Assembly (NCBI GenBank): GCA_025738555.1
Contig: JAOVFP010000017.1
Span: forward strand, 2,976,001 to 3,040,000
DNA length: 64,000 nt
DNA from: Cyathus striatus
Lineage: Eukaryota; Basidiomycota; Agaricomycetes; Agaricales; Nidulariaceae
Reading direction: 5' to 3'
The notes beneath the pieces were generated by a model, which saw only the letters and a program-made list of their open reading frames with translations, ran no database searches and was not told the origin of the DNA. This document shows positions 35,973 through 47,492 of this stretch, piece after piece (within the stretch, counting starts at the first letter, position 1; the number at the start of each line of letters is the position of its first letter). Both the position numbers and the translations under genes were made by a program.

Positions 35973-38900
35973 ATGTTTAGGAAAAGTCAATCCGCAGATC
36001 ACGAAGCAAAGGTATGGCATGACAATCATGACTTTTGATCCGTCTTTCTCACTTAAGCGACCGCCTTGGAGTCATTATATAGCAAAGCAACGAAGGCGGA
36101 ACTTTCGAAAGATTATAACATAGCATTCCAGTTCTATGTAAAAGCAGCAGAGTCTTATCTCCATCTAAGTCGGTCGAGTAACATAACCGACAAAGATAAG
36201 GCCAATTGGAATGCCCAAGCAGCGAAAGCGTTGGAACGTGCTGAAAAGTTGAAGAATTTCATCCAGCGTCCGTCAAGTACTATCAGTAGCCCTGTGACAC
36301 CAAGTACACCTCAAAGTTCGACTTCCGAAGTAAGGTTGGCACCAGTCGCTATTAATCACTTTTCTTCCCGTAAGTGTGTGGCGGAATGGATGGTACGTGA
36401 TGCTTATCAGACGATTTTAGATGAGCAATCCTATGTTTTGAAGAAAGGTGAAATTGTTAATGGACTCCAGTATCCACCTTGGGACGAACCAACAACTTCG
36501 AGATGCGGAATTTTCTCGTAAGTTGCAAGAAAGTCATGAGTGTACTCAAATGATGTCTCTTCAGCGACCCAGATGGACAACCACAACTATCTCCTGAACA
36601 ACGCAAAGTTTCTGCTGCATGGCGACGACCAAATGGCCCCTCAGACGATTTTAACTATTATTTTACCCAGCGAATCCTACCAGAGGATATTTTACAGCAT
36701 ATTGTTACTGATTGTTCAGTTTGCGCCTCGATCTCTGTTTGTCTCGCACATGACAACCAATTTGGATCATCTGTAAGAAATAATACGGACTTCAATAATT
36801 TATTTTCTAGATTAACCATGACTAAAGCTAGCCAAACTTGCGATATATCCAACGTCTGAGGGAAGATATGATGTTAAAGCTTTTTTCAATGGTGCTTGGA
36901 GACGTGTACGTTTCAATCTAACTTGTTTTGTAGACTGATGTATCTTCATATACGTGTCAGATCGGTAACTAAAAATCGTCCCCATTAGTGGCTCTCTACT
37001 TGACCTTTATTTGCAGTTATCGACGACAATCTACCTTATAATCCTATGGACAATAGCTTAATGTGTATGTCAGTCCTTCCTTTAGGAAAGGCGGATACAG
37101 GCATCACCCCAATTATATGGCCCAGCCTCTTGGAAAAAGCAGTGCGTAAGTTCCTCTATTGATCTCCTTCCTGACAATGTGTCGTACTATACTAGTATAT
37201 AAAACTCATGGGGGGCTATGATTTTCCGGGATCGTTCGTTTGCTATACTCTTGTCAGATAGTAATAGAATCTGATATCTAACATACAGAAACTCGAGCAT
37301 TGACCTGCAGTATGTCTAGCATTTTTGCAAACGCATGTTATAACTTTAGTTTTAGCGTTCTTATTGGATGGATCCCTGACCATATCGAAGTAAAAAGGTC
37401 CACTCGCTCTTGTGATATTTCGTTGTCTGTTGCATACTGAATAACCAAAAGCTCAAGCTTCGAACGGGAGAAGACCTGGACGCGAATGTTAAACGGATTT
37501 TTAAATGGCAATTTTCGTCTTTTTCTCTGTATTCTCGTAACTGATATGATGGAAAGGCCAATGTGTCGTAACGGTTGGCACCGGTATACATTCCACACAC
37601 TGGAGAAATATAGACCTTCTTCCTTCACATAGCTATGCTGTAATTGGTAAGTTCCTTTCTCTAGAACATAAATGACGGATTCAATATGGATAAATTTTGC
37701 AGATGTCACGGAAGAAGAAGGCGATCGTAGGGTTACAATTTTAGATTCATGGGTACGGCCTAAGGAAGGAGATAACACACAGTCTTCGAGTAAGACTCTT
37801 TTCTTCATTTGGTTCTTAACTTCACAATACGATCAGGAATTCTTCGGATTCCATGGACTGATGTGCTACACGTATTTGATGGAATTTATCTCAGCTGGGA
37901 TCCTCAGACGAGGCCGAACATCAAAATGTTTCATTGGTGAGTTCATTTTATTTATCCCGCCGACATTAGATATTGAAATCAGATCACAGTATGTGGAAAA
38001 GGAATTCAGACGATGAACGTACGTATATGGTATTTGTATTCATCCTAGTGTATTCAGCGTCTTCCCTTGTTTAGCCTCTCATCACGCACGCTTGAAATTT
38101 CTCAATAATGCATCAGAAGAAGAAGTTTGGATTTTGCTCACGCGACATATTGTTGAGACGCAAAGAACCACTGATTTCATTTCACTTCGAGTTGAAGTCG
38201 AAGACGATAATGTTCCAGTTCCGAGAACAGTTGATCTACATACAATATCTTCTACAGTATGCCAGAAAGCCTTATATTCTACGATATTTTTTAACTTAAG
38301 TGACAGGGTACTTACACTAATAGCAGCCATGTGTTGGTAGGGTGCTTTTAATGTTTTCCATGTGCAGTCTGCTGACCCGCCCTCCCACCTTTTAGGTTCG
38401 ATCAAGAATTCCTCGTTCACAGAAATCGGGGGCACTATCAATATTTGCTTCGTATGAAGGCCCTTCTAATAAAATTGGCTTTACGTTGACGGCGTATGCA
38501 ACGTACAATAATATTATCTCGTGGGATGAACGCCTTCCCGTGTCGACCTATTTTACTAAGGTAAGCGGCATTCAATTAAAACCCCTATCCATTATCTCAT
38601 CATTTGCTAGGTGGACGGCAAACTTACAAGTATGAATGCTGGAGGAAATTGCACTTATCCCACATTTATGGTCAATCCGCAATACTCTTTACGGATTCTG
38701 CCCCCAAATGAAAGCAAACTTAACGTGGGAAAGGCCCAAGTAACGCTTGTTTTGCAGACTGAGAAAGACATACCAGTCAATATTGCTGCAGTTTGGTCTC
38801 AGGGCGAACGAATTACAGAGTGAGTGGAGAATTCAAACCAATTTTTGTGCTACAAATTAATTTATAATAAAAGGTTGGTAGAGAAAAACATATGTGCAAG

Positions 38901-39626
38901 CTCCGGCGCATATACATACGGATTGGCAAGAATTAGCAAGGAGCTGTCAGGTAACATATTCTTCGTGTGATAAATCGTTTATTCTGAACATCTCCACAGT
39001 TGGAGATTATACACTTATTACGTCTGCATTTGAGCCACAGCATATGGGATCGTTTTGTTTGAAAGTTGACTGCTCCTATCCGTTTGTCCTGAAGCCCATT
39101 CAACAGGAAGGTGCTGGAATGTACGATCAAGTTATTCACGACTCCTGGTAAAATTTAGTGTTTTGTTTGTCTCCCACTTCTCATTAAACTACTTCGTATT
39201 ATTAGGGATACTGAAAGCGCCGCTGGAGGTCCAAGTCACAGCTTAGCATACTTCAAGAACCCGATTTTCGAACTCGATATACCTACCACGACTCAGTTGA
39301 AGTTCGAATGCCAGTTATTTTTTAATGCAACAATATGCTAATAGCCCCTTAGAATTCGCCTTCAGCTTGCACACCCCTCCAATGCTATTGCTATTAACAT
39401 AACTCTTTATCCAGCTTCTACTTCAACAGCTGCTCTACAACGGCCGGTAGCTACGTCCGGGGATTTCGACGACGCAATTGCAGGTGTTGCGACGCCACAA
39501 GTTGTTCTGAAGGCAGGAAAATACTGGGCGATACCATCAACATATCAGCCTGGAGTGGAGTCAGACTTTAAAATGATCGTCTACTCATCTGCAGATGGAC
39601 TCAAAGTTCGCAGATGTGATATTTGA
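35973..39626 (+). CDS. Calpain-like cysteine protease, PalB/Rim13 (calpain-7) type
   Basis: PalB/Rim13 proteases act with ESCRT-III to process the PacC/Rim101 transcription factor in fungal alkaline-pH signalling. The N-terminus is a MIT domain (LESLYSKATKAELSKDYNIA, then FQFYVKAAESYLHLSRS). After a Ser/Pro linker comes the protease domain: the catalytic cysteine in HIVTDCSVCASISVCLAH, then YDVKAFFNGAWRR, VIDDNLPYNP, PSLLEKA, THGGYDFPGS and GWIPDHIE, and the catalytic histidine in SHSYAVIDVTEE. Then IPWTDVLHVFDGIYLSWDPQ and two C2L-type domains follow (EEEVWILLTRHIVETQRTTD near the first). More than ten short introns are needed. Where calpain-7 has the Asn of its NPW motif, this reads LDSW, with Asp. 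The exact start is unsettled: the ATG at 35973 gives a plausible first exon but its phase does not join cleanly to the MIT exon starting near 36061. Confidence 0.88.
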
Positions 39627-39903
39627 GAGATGGAATATGTTAGTATTTATATATACATGTAAATAGCAAAAACTAATCAACGATGATGCGACGGATGCAT
39701 TTATACTTATTTATTTCGAAGGAAGGTTGAGTCGCTTTGAATGTATATAGCGATTCGAGTGTGTCAACATGTTACGTCATAACTTGTGTAAACTTACTGA
39801 CTTGTCCAACTTGTCTCAGGTGAGTTCGCTGAGGCTGAAATGCACATGGCAAAAAATATTAAATCCTTAAACAAACCTGGGTTTTTTATTACTCTTCAAT
39901 ACC

Positions 39904-41183
39904 ATGACTGGTTTCATCAATACTCCTTCTCATTCCTATCCTTCAAGTTCGTCAACCAGTGCTCCTCCTACACATGGTGTTTACTACCTCAGGCCCACTA
40001 ACCAGCCAAGCTGGATGAATGGGTCACTGTTCCAACGTGAGTGAGCTTCACCACTTCATCATTGTAGGTCATAGTTATTTTCACAGCAGTACACAACGAA
40101 GTGCCTGCTAACACGTCTGTCGGGCCCATAATTCATGACCCGCAAATATGTTTTACAAGACATGTGTATATTCGTTCAGTACCTGCGGGCATCTGTCAGC
40201 CCCTTCGTGGCCCGTCCTCTTGGGGACAGGCTCTTTTAGCGCCAAACGTCCAGCCCTTCAAAGAGACGGTACGTCTTCCCGTGCCACAGGGCTCCTTCAA
40301 CTGGCTACTACGTCCTCCGGTGCCAAATTGTCCATCGCAAACTGTGAATAACTCCTTCAAAAAGCTTGTGCATCCTCTTGCGCCAAGAACTTTACCTCCG
40401 ACCATACAATACTCCTTCAAAGCGCCGGTTCCTGCTATCCCTCCTAATTTGAATGTGATTACGAGCAAGGGAACAAAAGATGATCCAGTTGATGTAGAAG
40501 AGACTGATTTCCGTAACCGCGTAATTACGAGACGTAGGTTCGGAGTAAACGAGCCATTCGCTGCTTCGGCGTCCAAACGAACATCAGTGCCTAAAACGAT
40601 AGTCATACCAGATTTCGATAAAATCGTTAACTTAGGTTCACGCGAGAGGGCTACGAAGTACAACAGGGATCGAACGGCAGCTGCTGCAGCAGATTCTCTC
40701 AAAAAGGCAACTAAAAGGCAAGAGGTTGAGAAGAGGCGTCGGCGCAAAAATACAGGAAGAAGTACGACCTCACCATCTGAGCTTTCCTCAGGCAGCGCAA
40801 GCAGTGTTGAATCTCATCAGACTGAGTTTGAAGTCAGGATGCCCAAAGGAGAATCGAATGTGAGAGAAGCTGTGGTTGAGAATATGGTCGTTAGCAGATC
40901 CTCCCAAGATAAGTCGTGCGAGGAACCTGAGCGCAGTGTTACACGACAGCCTCAGGAGGAGCAATTCGAGCCTGGCATGGACGGTGAGGAGGGTTTCATG
41001 CCATCAAGTGCGCCAGATGTAGTCGTGACTGCCAACGATTACCAAACCTGTCAAGGACCTGGATATGATGTCATTTTGCAAGCACAAACAGAGCTGCCCG
41101 AACTAGAAATACGTCCCGAGTTTGATGACGCTGTGGATTCAAGCGATGAAGACGTTGAATGGGAGGAAGTTATCATACCTTGA
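39904..41183 (+). CDS. Unknown protein, Pro-rich N-terminus, basic centre, acidic C-terminus
   Basis: Exon 1 starts at the ATG and ends at a GTGAGT donor near 40.04 kb. An AG acceptor near 40.09 kb opens a 360-codon uninterrupted second exon. The first third is Pro/Ser-rich with three spaced SFK/SFN motifs (GSFNWLLRPPVP, NSFKKLVHPLAP, YSFKAPVPAIPP), which suggests a degenerate 25-30 residue repeat. The middle is strongly basic with a possible bipartite nuclear signal (KKATKRQEVEKRRRRK). The C-terminus is acidic, ending VDSSDEDVEWEEVIIP. This fits a nuclear, mostly disordered protein. No family is recognised. It follows the calpain gene in the same direction, with no sign of joint function. 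Confidence 0.6.
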
Positions 41184-42937
41184 TACTGCGTAAGTGTGGG
41201 CACGAAGGAGATTTTCAGTCAGTGAGTTATGTTTTAATATCTGTGTAACGAATAAGTGGAAAGGGTCCTATCAGCATTTAATGGCATATCAATATATCAC
41301 AGTTTAAGCAAAATATACGATAATCATAATTTGTTCGAGTACAGTATCCCATAGTGATTCGATGTAACACTCTTTTAGTTTTTTTCCTAACGTGGTTGTA
41401 TCCAGAGGTGTTCTGAGTCGATTTCCACCTGCCTTAGTGATGATCTCTGCACGTCAGTGGCAAACGCGTATAAATTCATGTAGTCAACACATACATTATT
41501 ACATTGAAGTTTTAAGTAATTATAGCGGTAACTATACAATGCCTTAATTAAGGTATAATTGTATTTAAACAAGAATTCATTTGCTGCGTGCACTCCAGAT
41601 CCACCGATCTCGGAACATATCCCGAAGTACCCTCCCCCCCCCCTCCCCCTAAATAGGGACTAGTACGGTCTTCCATATTGAATCTCCGACAGCAGCCAGT
41701 TCCCAACCCTTTGCAGCACTGGCGCGTTCTCAGCTGTTACACGTTACCCTTCACTTACCACTTATCCGCATCATACATTGTCTTTGAGCTTCCGTTGCAA
41801 GACACGTCGTTTTGACGTTGTTCGTCGTCACCACAGAATCACAGATAGTGGTGTACATACTGGCCCCTCGTTGCATGCAAATACAGTCGATCTTTTCAGT
41901 GTCGAATATTACATCATTTTCTGCACATGAAGATCTCATATCTTGAACATCGAAAATGATCTCCAAGCTACATGTCTAGTCTTATTTATGTGCAAAAGTC
42001 TCAAAAAAAAATAGCCCTTGTGCTCCCTGCATCAGTATACTCAAGAAGTTGGATACTACTTTGCAATAACATGCCATGCAGCCTTTAACACATGTGCAAA
42101 ACTGAACACTTATCCATTCACAATTCTGTCAGAAGATTGAAGATTTGCACATTTTGCACCAGAGAGAGTGCCTTATGTGAGTTATATGGTACATATTCTA
42201 TATTTACATTAACAAGACACTAACCACTCGTATCTAGTATTACAATGCCAGTTTGAAGTCTCTTGAATGGTTGTGCATACACGAAAACACCCAGAACCAA
42301 CTTCTCAACACTGTTGGTACCACAGATGTCCCTGCCCTCCACTGAATATTTTATAACGCGGAAACTTTCAGTTGGAATATTGAGCATTTGCTCAAGATGG
42401 TTGAGCGCGCCGTCGAAGGAAACCGCCATGCGAAAGGTATTTCAGCGAATAACACTTTTCAAACTTCTCATTCGCCTTTGTCACTCGCAACCAACTCGCA
42501 ACAGATACCCTTTTATTACATGAAAATTTATATGTTACAAAGAATATAAATACATTAGTTGAATAAAGGAGTGATGCACCAATGGCAAAATAACTGAAAT
42601 TGCTTTTATCAACGAACGTCGACACAACTTATCTATGAAAGTTTGGGCGGATATCCCGACCTGCTATTACATTATCTAAGCTGATCTGAACTTCTGAAGA
42701 TGATGCCGTTAAACTGCCGAAGCTCGGAATCATCCGAAATCAGGGTTGCTACAAAGTCCCTATGTTCCAAGATCGGTGGATCTGCCACCTCTTGTCGTAT
42801 TCACCAAGCCGGCAACTTGCCTTTATTCAATTGACGTCGCACTCCAGCGCGCCGACGGCAAAATGCGTACGACTACGTATATACCTCTACGTCTGCAGCT
42901 TCCTCGTTCATCTTTATCAGAGACTAGCCATCTGAAT
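41184..42937. other. Intergenic with two weak minus-strand frames
   Basis: A poly-C stretch lies at about 41.63-41.65 kb. Minus-strand frames of 69-71 codons (42220-42429 and 41751-41966) are described separately. The rest is AT-rich with nothing recognised. Confidence 0.4.
41751..42429 (-). CDS. Possible small unknown gene (two frames)
   Basis: On the minus strand an ATG-opened frame (from 42429) reads like protein (MAVSFDGALNHLEQMLNIPT, then ESFRVIKYSVEGRDICGTNS) and a second one (41966-41751) is cysteine-containing (DMRSSCAENDVIFDTEKIDC). They could be separate exons or unrelated. No family, signal peptide or clear splice pairing was found, so this is a tentative call. Confidence 0.22.
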
Positions 42938-43384
42938 ATGATGAACTACCGCCGCTACTTCCCACCTGGACGATTCATCAACGGCGCCTATGGCCCACCG
43001 CGTTTCGTGTGGTTTCTCATCGGAGCAGCAAGTGCCGCCTTCTTCATGAACCTGGGCTACAAGCGCGGCAATGAACAGATGTACGGCCGTCCCCCTCCTC
43101 ATCATCATATGCATCCTCCTGGTCCACCTCCACACGGACCAGCACCACCAGGACCACCACCGCCCGGTCCGCCTCCTCCTGGTCCACCACCTGGGGAACA
43201 TTTGAGTCATGGCGAACAGAGATGGGGCCCGGGACCGCCATGGGCGAGGGGGCGTCAGTGGGGCAACCAACGAGAATCATTGGCTCCCCCGCATGAGGAA
43301 CCGGGGGTGGCGCTGCCTAAACTAGCTGCGGCTGAGCCCGGAAGTGAGTCAATTTTGACGACAGTGTTGTATTCGTTGGAGTGA
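42938..43384 (+). CDS. Small membrane-anchored Pro/Gly/His-rich protein
   Basis: Two adjacent ATGs start MMNYRRYFPPGRFINGAYGP. One hydrophobic segment follows (RFVWFLIGAASAAFFMNLGY, about residues 25-44), then a low-complexity tail of PPHHHMHPPGPPPHGPAPPG-type repeats and a charged Gly/Trp/Arg-rich end. The upstream frame is open to 42746, but the internal ATG gives a more natural protein. The pattern suggests a single-pass membrane protein with a proline-rich tail. A GTGAGT donor near 43.345 kb may splice on to a downstream exon (an AG acceptor follows near 43.41 kb), so the printed C-terminus is uncertain. Function unknown. Confidence 0.6.
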   Translation: MMNYRRYFPPGRFINGAYGPPRFVWFLIGAASAAFFMNLGYKRGNEQMYGRPPPHHHMHPPGPPPHGPAPPGPPPPGPPPPGPPPGEHLSHGEQRWGPGPPWARGRQWGNQRESLAPPHEEPGVALPKLAAAEPGSESILTTVLYSLE

Positions 43385-43580
43385 TTTTGTCATTTTTGAT
43401 ACGCCAGGGTTGTGTTGAAGTTGTTGAAAAGTGGTGTTTTTGGCGAGAAAGATCGTATAATATGCCGACACTTCGACGGTGTCTACCACCACTCTGTAAT
43501 ATAATTTCACTATACTTTACAATCCATCCATAATGTGGTATCTTCCTAGATTGTTTTCCTGAGTTTAGCGTCGTCGAACA

Positions 43581-43880
43581 ATGAGATCTAGAGTGGAGCT
43601 GTCACGCTCGATGCCTTCAGTACTTCGTCATCACATTCAAGCTACAGCGTGTCCAGATCGAGTCTTCGCCAAAACGAACCGGCAATTGAGCTTTAGCTTC
43701 GCGTTACTTCTCATTGTCCGGCAGTTGCACTGTACCTTCACAGCTTCAGCGCTTTCCAAATTCCCGTCTCTAGCCAATCTCATGGGACGAAAGTGGGGTG
43801 CGAAAGGCATTATCGTCCATGCTGACCAATCGGAACGAATTGCCATTGTGAACCGTCTTATACGCGCACAAAAGTTTTAA
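43581..43880 (+). CDS. Possible small unknown protein
   Basis: A 99-codon frame opens with ATG and contains a hydrophobic stretch (LSFSFALLLIVRQL) followed by a basic end (GRKWGAKGIIVHADQSERIA). No family recognised. It sits just beyond the 3' end of the convergent coiled-coil gene and could be untranslated sequence. Confidence 0.22.
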   Translation: MRSRVELSRSMPSVLRHHIQATACPDRVFAKTNRQLSFSFALLLIVRQLHCTFTASALSKFPSLANLMGRKWGAKGIIVHADQSERIAIVNRLIRAQKF

Positions 43881-43950
43881 GAACAGTCGCATCATCGACG
43901 ATTCGCCCTCCACACGTTTCGCCGGAGTCCATCTCATTCGCAGATCCACA

Positions 43951-45750
43951 CTACCTCTCCCTCTCCCTCCTCTCAACCCCAACCTTCCCCATCCACCGAT
44001 CCAACCTCCTAGCAGTGCGTCCGCCCTTGCCCATCGCTCCCCTCCCCAGCACACTCTCCACCTCGCCTTCGAGCCTCTTCAGCTCATTTTCCAACCTTTC
44101 AGCATTTTGACGCGCAGTGGACTCGAGGTGAGGTTGCGTTTGAGGTGAGTGGAAAGTAGATAGCAGAGCAAGTTTAGGTGGGAGGGGGATAGGTGGGATC
44201 GGGACAAGGGTAGGAAGGGAAATTAGTGTTTCCAGGGTATCGGTGGGTGTTAGGAGGACTGGGGATTTGAGGTGCTGTTTGAGGAGGGTTTGGAGAGTTG
44301 TTTGTAGGGTGGGTGGGGGTGGATTCTGTTCGTTTTCTGTTTCGTCTTTGGTGAAGGGAGGGAGATGGATGTCTTCCATTTCCTCCCCGAACGCGCCGAG
44401 AAGTGCTTCTGCTTCTCTGATGTCTGCGTCTTGTCGTTGCGTTGTTTCGTAGAGCGTATTGAGAGGTGTAATGAGGGTATCTGATAGGGTGGATATCGTC
44501 TGCTTATCGTCAGCGTTGGAAAGTGAGGGGGAGGAGAGGCTTACAGAGTCGTAGACGCGCTCGAGAGCATCTAGTTCGTGCAGGCGGTCTTGCATCCATG
44601 CTAGTTGAACTTTGTCTCCCACCGTTTCTTCTTCCTCGTCAGAGTCGTACTCGTCATATTCGGCTAAGAGGGCATCTAACTTTCCGTTTTGTAGCTCCTT
44701 TAACAAATTCGCCATCTCACTTTCCTCTGCTTTTTGACGCGCTGCAGAGATAGCTAGCTCAAGATGGGATATCTCGATTTGAAGTTCTTCGACTTCTGCA
44801 GAGGTGGGTGTGGAGGATGAGAGAGTGTTTTGTAGATGCGTGGTGAGATCGGAGCGGTGGGACATTAAGGTTGCGAGAGTTGAGAGTCCCTGAGGTGGGG
44901 AAATGGAGAGGAGGGATTGGGAGGTGCGGTGGGTTTGTGAGAGGGTTGTGTCTGCCTTGATGGATAGCTCGCCTAGGTTGTCTTCGAGCTCCCGGATTTC
45001 AGTTTGAGTGCTACTGAGTTGGGCATGGATGGATTTTATGCTTTGGGAGAGGCTATGGGAAGCTGTTCTGTGAGGTGTCAGTGATGAAGTGAGCGGGAGG
45101 AGGGAGGAGCGTACTTGGCTTGCTTTAAGCGTGCTTTGAGAAGTTGAAGTTCGCGCTCCTGCAGGGATGTTTGAGATTGGAAGTGAGATGCTTTCTTTCT
45201 ATTAGAGGTAGGAATTAGAGGAGAGGTGTGGGGGAGGAAGAAGGAAGATAGTTTACGCTAGACGGGAAGGTGGGAGGTAGTCCTCTGGAACTTCGGGTAA
45301 TCCCTGAGAGGAGTCGGCTGAGGATGCGGGTGGCGGCTTCCATCCGACATGCTTTAATCTGCACCTACATAAGACAGAGGGGTGTTATAGAGGCTGGCCA
45401 GAGACGTACATATCAAGCTCCTCCTTCTCGAGCGCGATATCTTTCAAGGCAGCGCGCAACTTTCTCTCCTGATCTCGACCATCATCGTCGGGAACAGAGA
45501 GCAGATCGACGATACCATCGATGATTTTTTGGCCTGGTGGGAGGTCGAGTGTCCGTTCGAGATCTGTTTGTGGGATGGCTGGTCCCCCGAGGAGGGTGAT
45601 GATTTGAGAAAGGGTGGGTGTGGATGGCATGAGATGAGAGAGAGCGAGACGCGTGGTTGGATCTGACGCGTTGAAGTCACGTGGGATATATCCTCTTGAC
45701 CTGACGTCTTTTATGGACAGACGTGTTTGCTTCTCTCTCCGCCACTCCAC
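43951..45750 (-). CDS. Coiled-coil protein (possible spindle/augmin-type subunit)
   Basis: Spliced exons on the minus strand give roughly 550 residues. The N-terminal exon reads SRGYIPRDFNASDPTTRLAL and LLGGPAIPQTDLERTLDLPP, then a heptad-like segment ERKLRAALKDIALEKEELDM. Middle exons are coiled coil (LQERELQLLKARLKQA, then SIKSIHAQLSSTQTEIREL and EVEELQIEISHLELAISAAR). The last exon continues with QDRLHELDALERVYDSV, a long acidic/Pro segment and a basic end. The layout resembles microtubule-organising or kinetochore coiled-coil subunits, HAUS/augmin being one option, but I cannot confirm a family. The first ATG is not clear: the first exon is preceded by an in-frame TAG, so either a short upstream exon or a downstream ATG (before PSTPTLSQII) is the start. 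It is divergent from the DnaJ gene. Confidence 0.65.
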
Positions 45751-45995
45751 CCGAGACGTCCAGCCTGTCCTGGCCTATCTTTGGTTGAACGCGGTCAGTT
45801 ACGATCCTTGTAGCTTGCAGATACTGAACTAACAGACCGAGTCACAGTGAACATCGCAAGAACATTGTGCCCATCCTTTTGCACATACGACCTCCATTCC
45901 TTGACTACTTGTAGACTATAATTCCATTTCCAAGTACGTCCTACCTCTTCTTCGCCAACCACCACCACCAACATGCCCAACTTTCCTCAGAAATC
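45751..45995. promoter_or_regulatory. Putative bidirectional promoter
   Basis: This gap of about 245 bases separates two divergently transcribed genes, so both must draw on it for initiation. The DnaJ side is C/A/T-rich just before the ATG (CCACCACCACCAAC). The shared control is inferred from geometry only. Confidence 0.4.
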
Positions 45996-47492
45996 ATGCC
46001 CTCCTTCTTCCTCTCCCTCTTAGGATGGACATTCGTTCCAGACTTCCTCACCTCCCGCCTCCTCACACAACTACACCGCTTCTCCCTCCTCCAGCCCACC
46101 CCAAAAGGCACGCCCAACTACGTCCGCCAGTACCGCCTCACGTTTGCCTTTGTAATACTCAGCTACCTAATGTACACCCTCATCAACTCCGCGCGCTCCC
46201 TCGAGCCCAACTTCTACGAAATCCTCAGTGTGTCCCCCGACGTGGACGACAATGGCCTGAAAGTGGCGTTTCGACAGTTCGCGAAGAGGTATCATCCTGA
46301 CCGGCCGAGTGTCGGTGCAGGTGGCGAGGAGCTCTTCATGCGCGTTAGAGACAGTTTCGAAGCGCTCAAGGATCCCGTTAAGAGGTTTGCTTATGACAGG
46401 TTAGTCTCCCTCGTTATCACTGCTTGTATGCGTGCTAAACTTAAAACAGATTTGGCCCAGATGTGTTGAACTGGAAACATTGCTCCTCTACGAGGGAGTA
46501 TCTCAATCATGGAATTATCCAGTCATCAGGGTACCATATCGTCTCTATCGTGGCACTTCTCTTCTGGTCCGCAATCGGGAGGCCCAGTCCTGTTTCTTTC
46601 GTATGTTCTCCCTTATGATCTACAACCCAAACTAACACCATCTCCAGTGGCGATACATCCTCTTCGCAGCCCTGCTCCTAACTGAACTCTCCCTCCTTCT
46701 CTCGCCCACCCCAAGTCCCTCAAGCACATTCACACTCTTACCCAACCCAAACGAGCGCATACAACCCAGTATCTTCACCTTATTCTTTCCTAGAAGGGTG
46801 ATATACCAGAATGTGTTGTTCTTGCACCAGCTGTTCATGTTCATGAGCGTTGCGCTGAGCCGTGTTGCCCCGCAGCTCTTTCCTATCGAGGAAGACCCGA
46901 GGATGGAGGCAGTCATACTGGAGAGGGTTAAGGCACTTGTGGGTGTTGCTAATCGCGAAAGTCAGTTTTTCCTCTCTTGATTTGCATTTTTATATGCATA
47001 TACTGATCCCTTCTCTTACTAGCCTCCATAATGCTCAACACGGAACTACGCTCAATCCTACCCAACTCTCTTGCCGTCCCATCCTCGCGAGACCCCGCAC
47101 ACCCTTCTCTTGCTCGTCCAGCCTCACTTACCACGTCTGAAGCTGAAGAGGCATTAGGAATGCTCGTGCAAGAGATGGAAGAACTCGTCATTGAGACCAA
47201 TCTTAAGCAGGACGTTGGGCCGCTTAGGAGCGCGTGGGAGATGGCTGTGAGGCGGATGGGGAAGGCGCCGAAGCCTATTAACTTTTGGGAACAAGGTGAC
47301 GATGATGAAGAGGGTGAAGAAGAAGAGGAAGATGGGGAGAAGACGGCCAGACCGAAGCTATCGTCGTCCCCCTCCAAGGAGACTGTTATACCCGCCATTG
47401 GGGAACTGCCTTCTCCGCGTCCTTCGCCACCACCGGTGGCAGGGGGGTCCCCAAAGAAGGGCCATACAAGAATAAGGAGCGGGAGTTTCTAA
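45996..47492 (+). CDS. Membrane DnaJ (Hsp40) protein
   Basis: The N-terminus has a hydrophobic start (FFLSLLGWTFVPDFL) and a first membrane helix (FAFVILSYLMYTLINSA). A J-domain follows at about residues 68-135: EPNFYEILSVSPDVDD, FRQFAKRYHPDRPS with the HPD motif that stimulates Hsp70, and DSFEALKDPVKRFAYDRFGP. After splicing there are two or three more hydrophobic segments (HIVSIVALLFWSAIG; RYILFAALLLTELSLLL; NVLFLHQLFMFMSVALS) and a helical C-terminus with an acidic run and Ser/Pro tail. Four short introns are needed. The order membrane helix, J-domain, membrane helices suggests an ER co-chaperone, with membrane orientation unknown. A stretch of Glu/Asp near 47.31 kb comes from a GAAGAG repeat. 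Confidence 0.85.

Noticed and set aside
42917..43270. Minus-strand frame rich in Trp and Arg
   Set aside because: It is the shadow of the Pro/Gly/His-rich tail on the plus strand.
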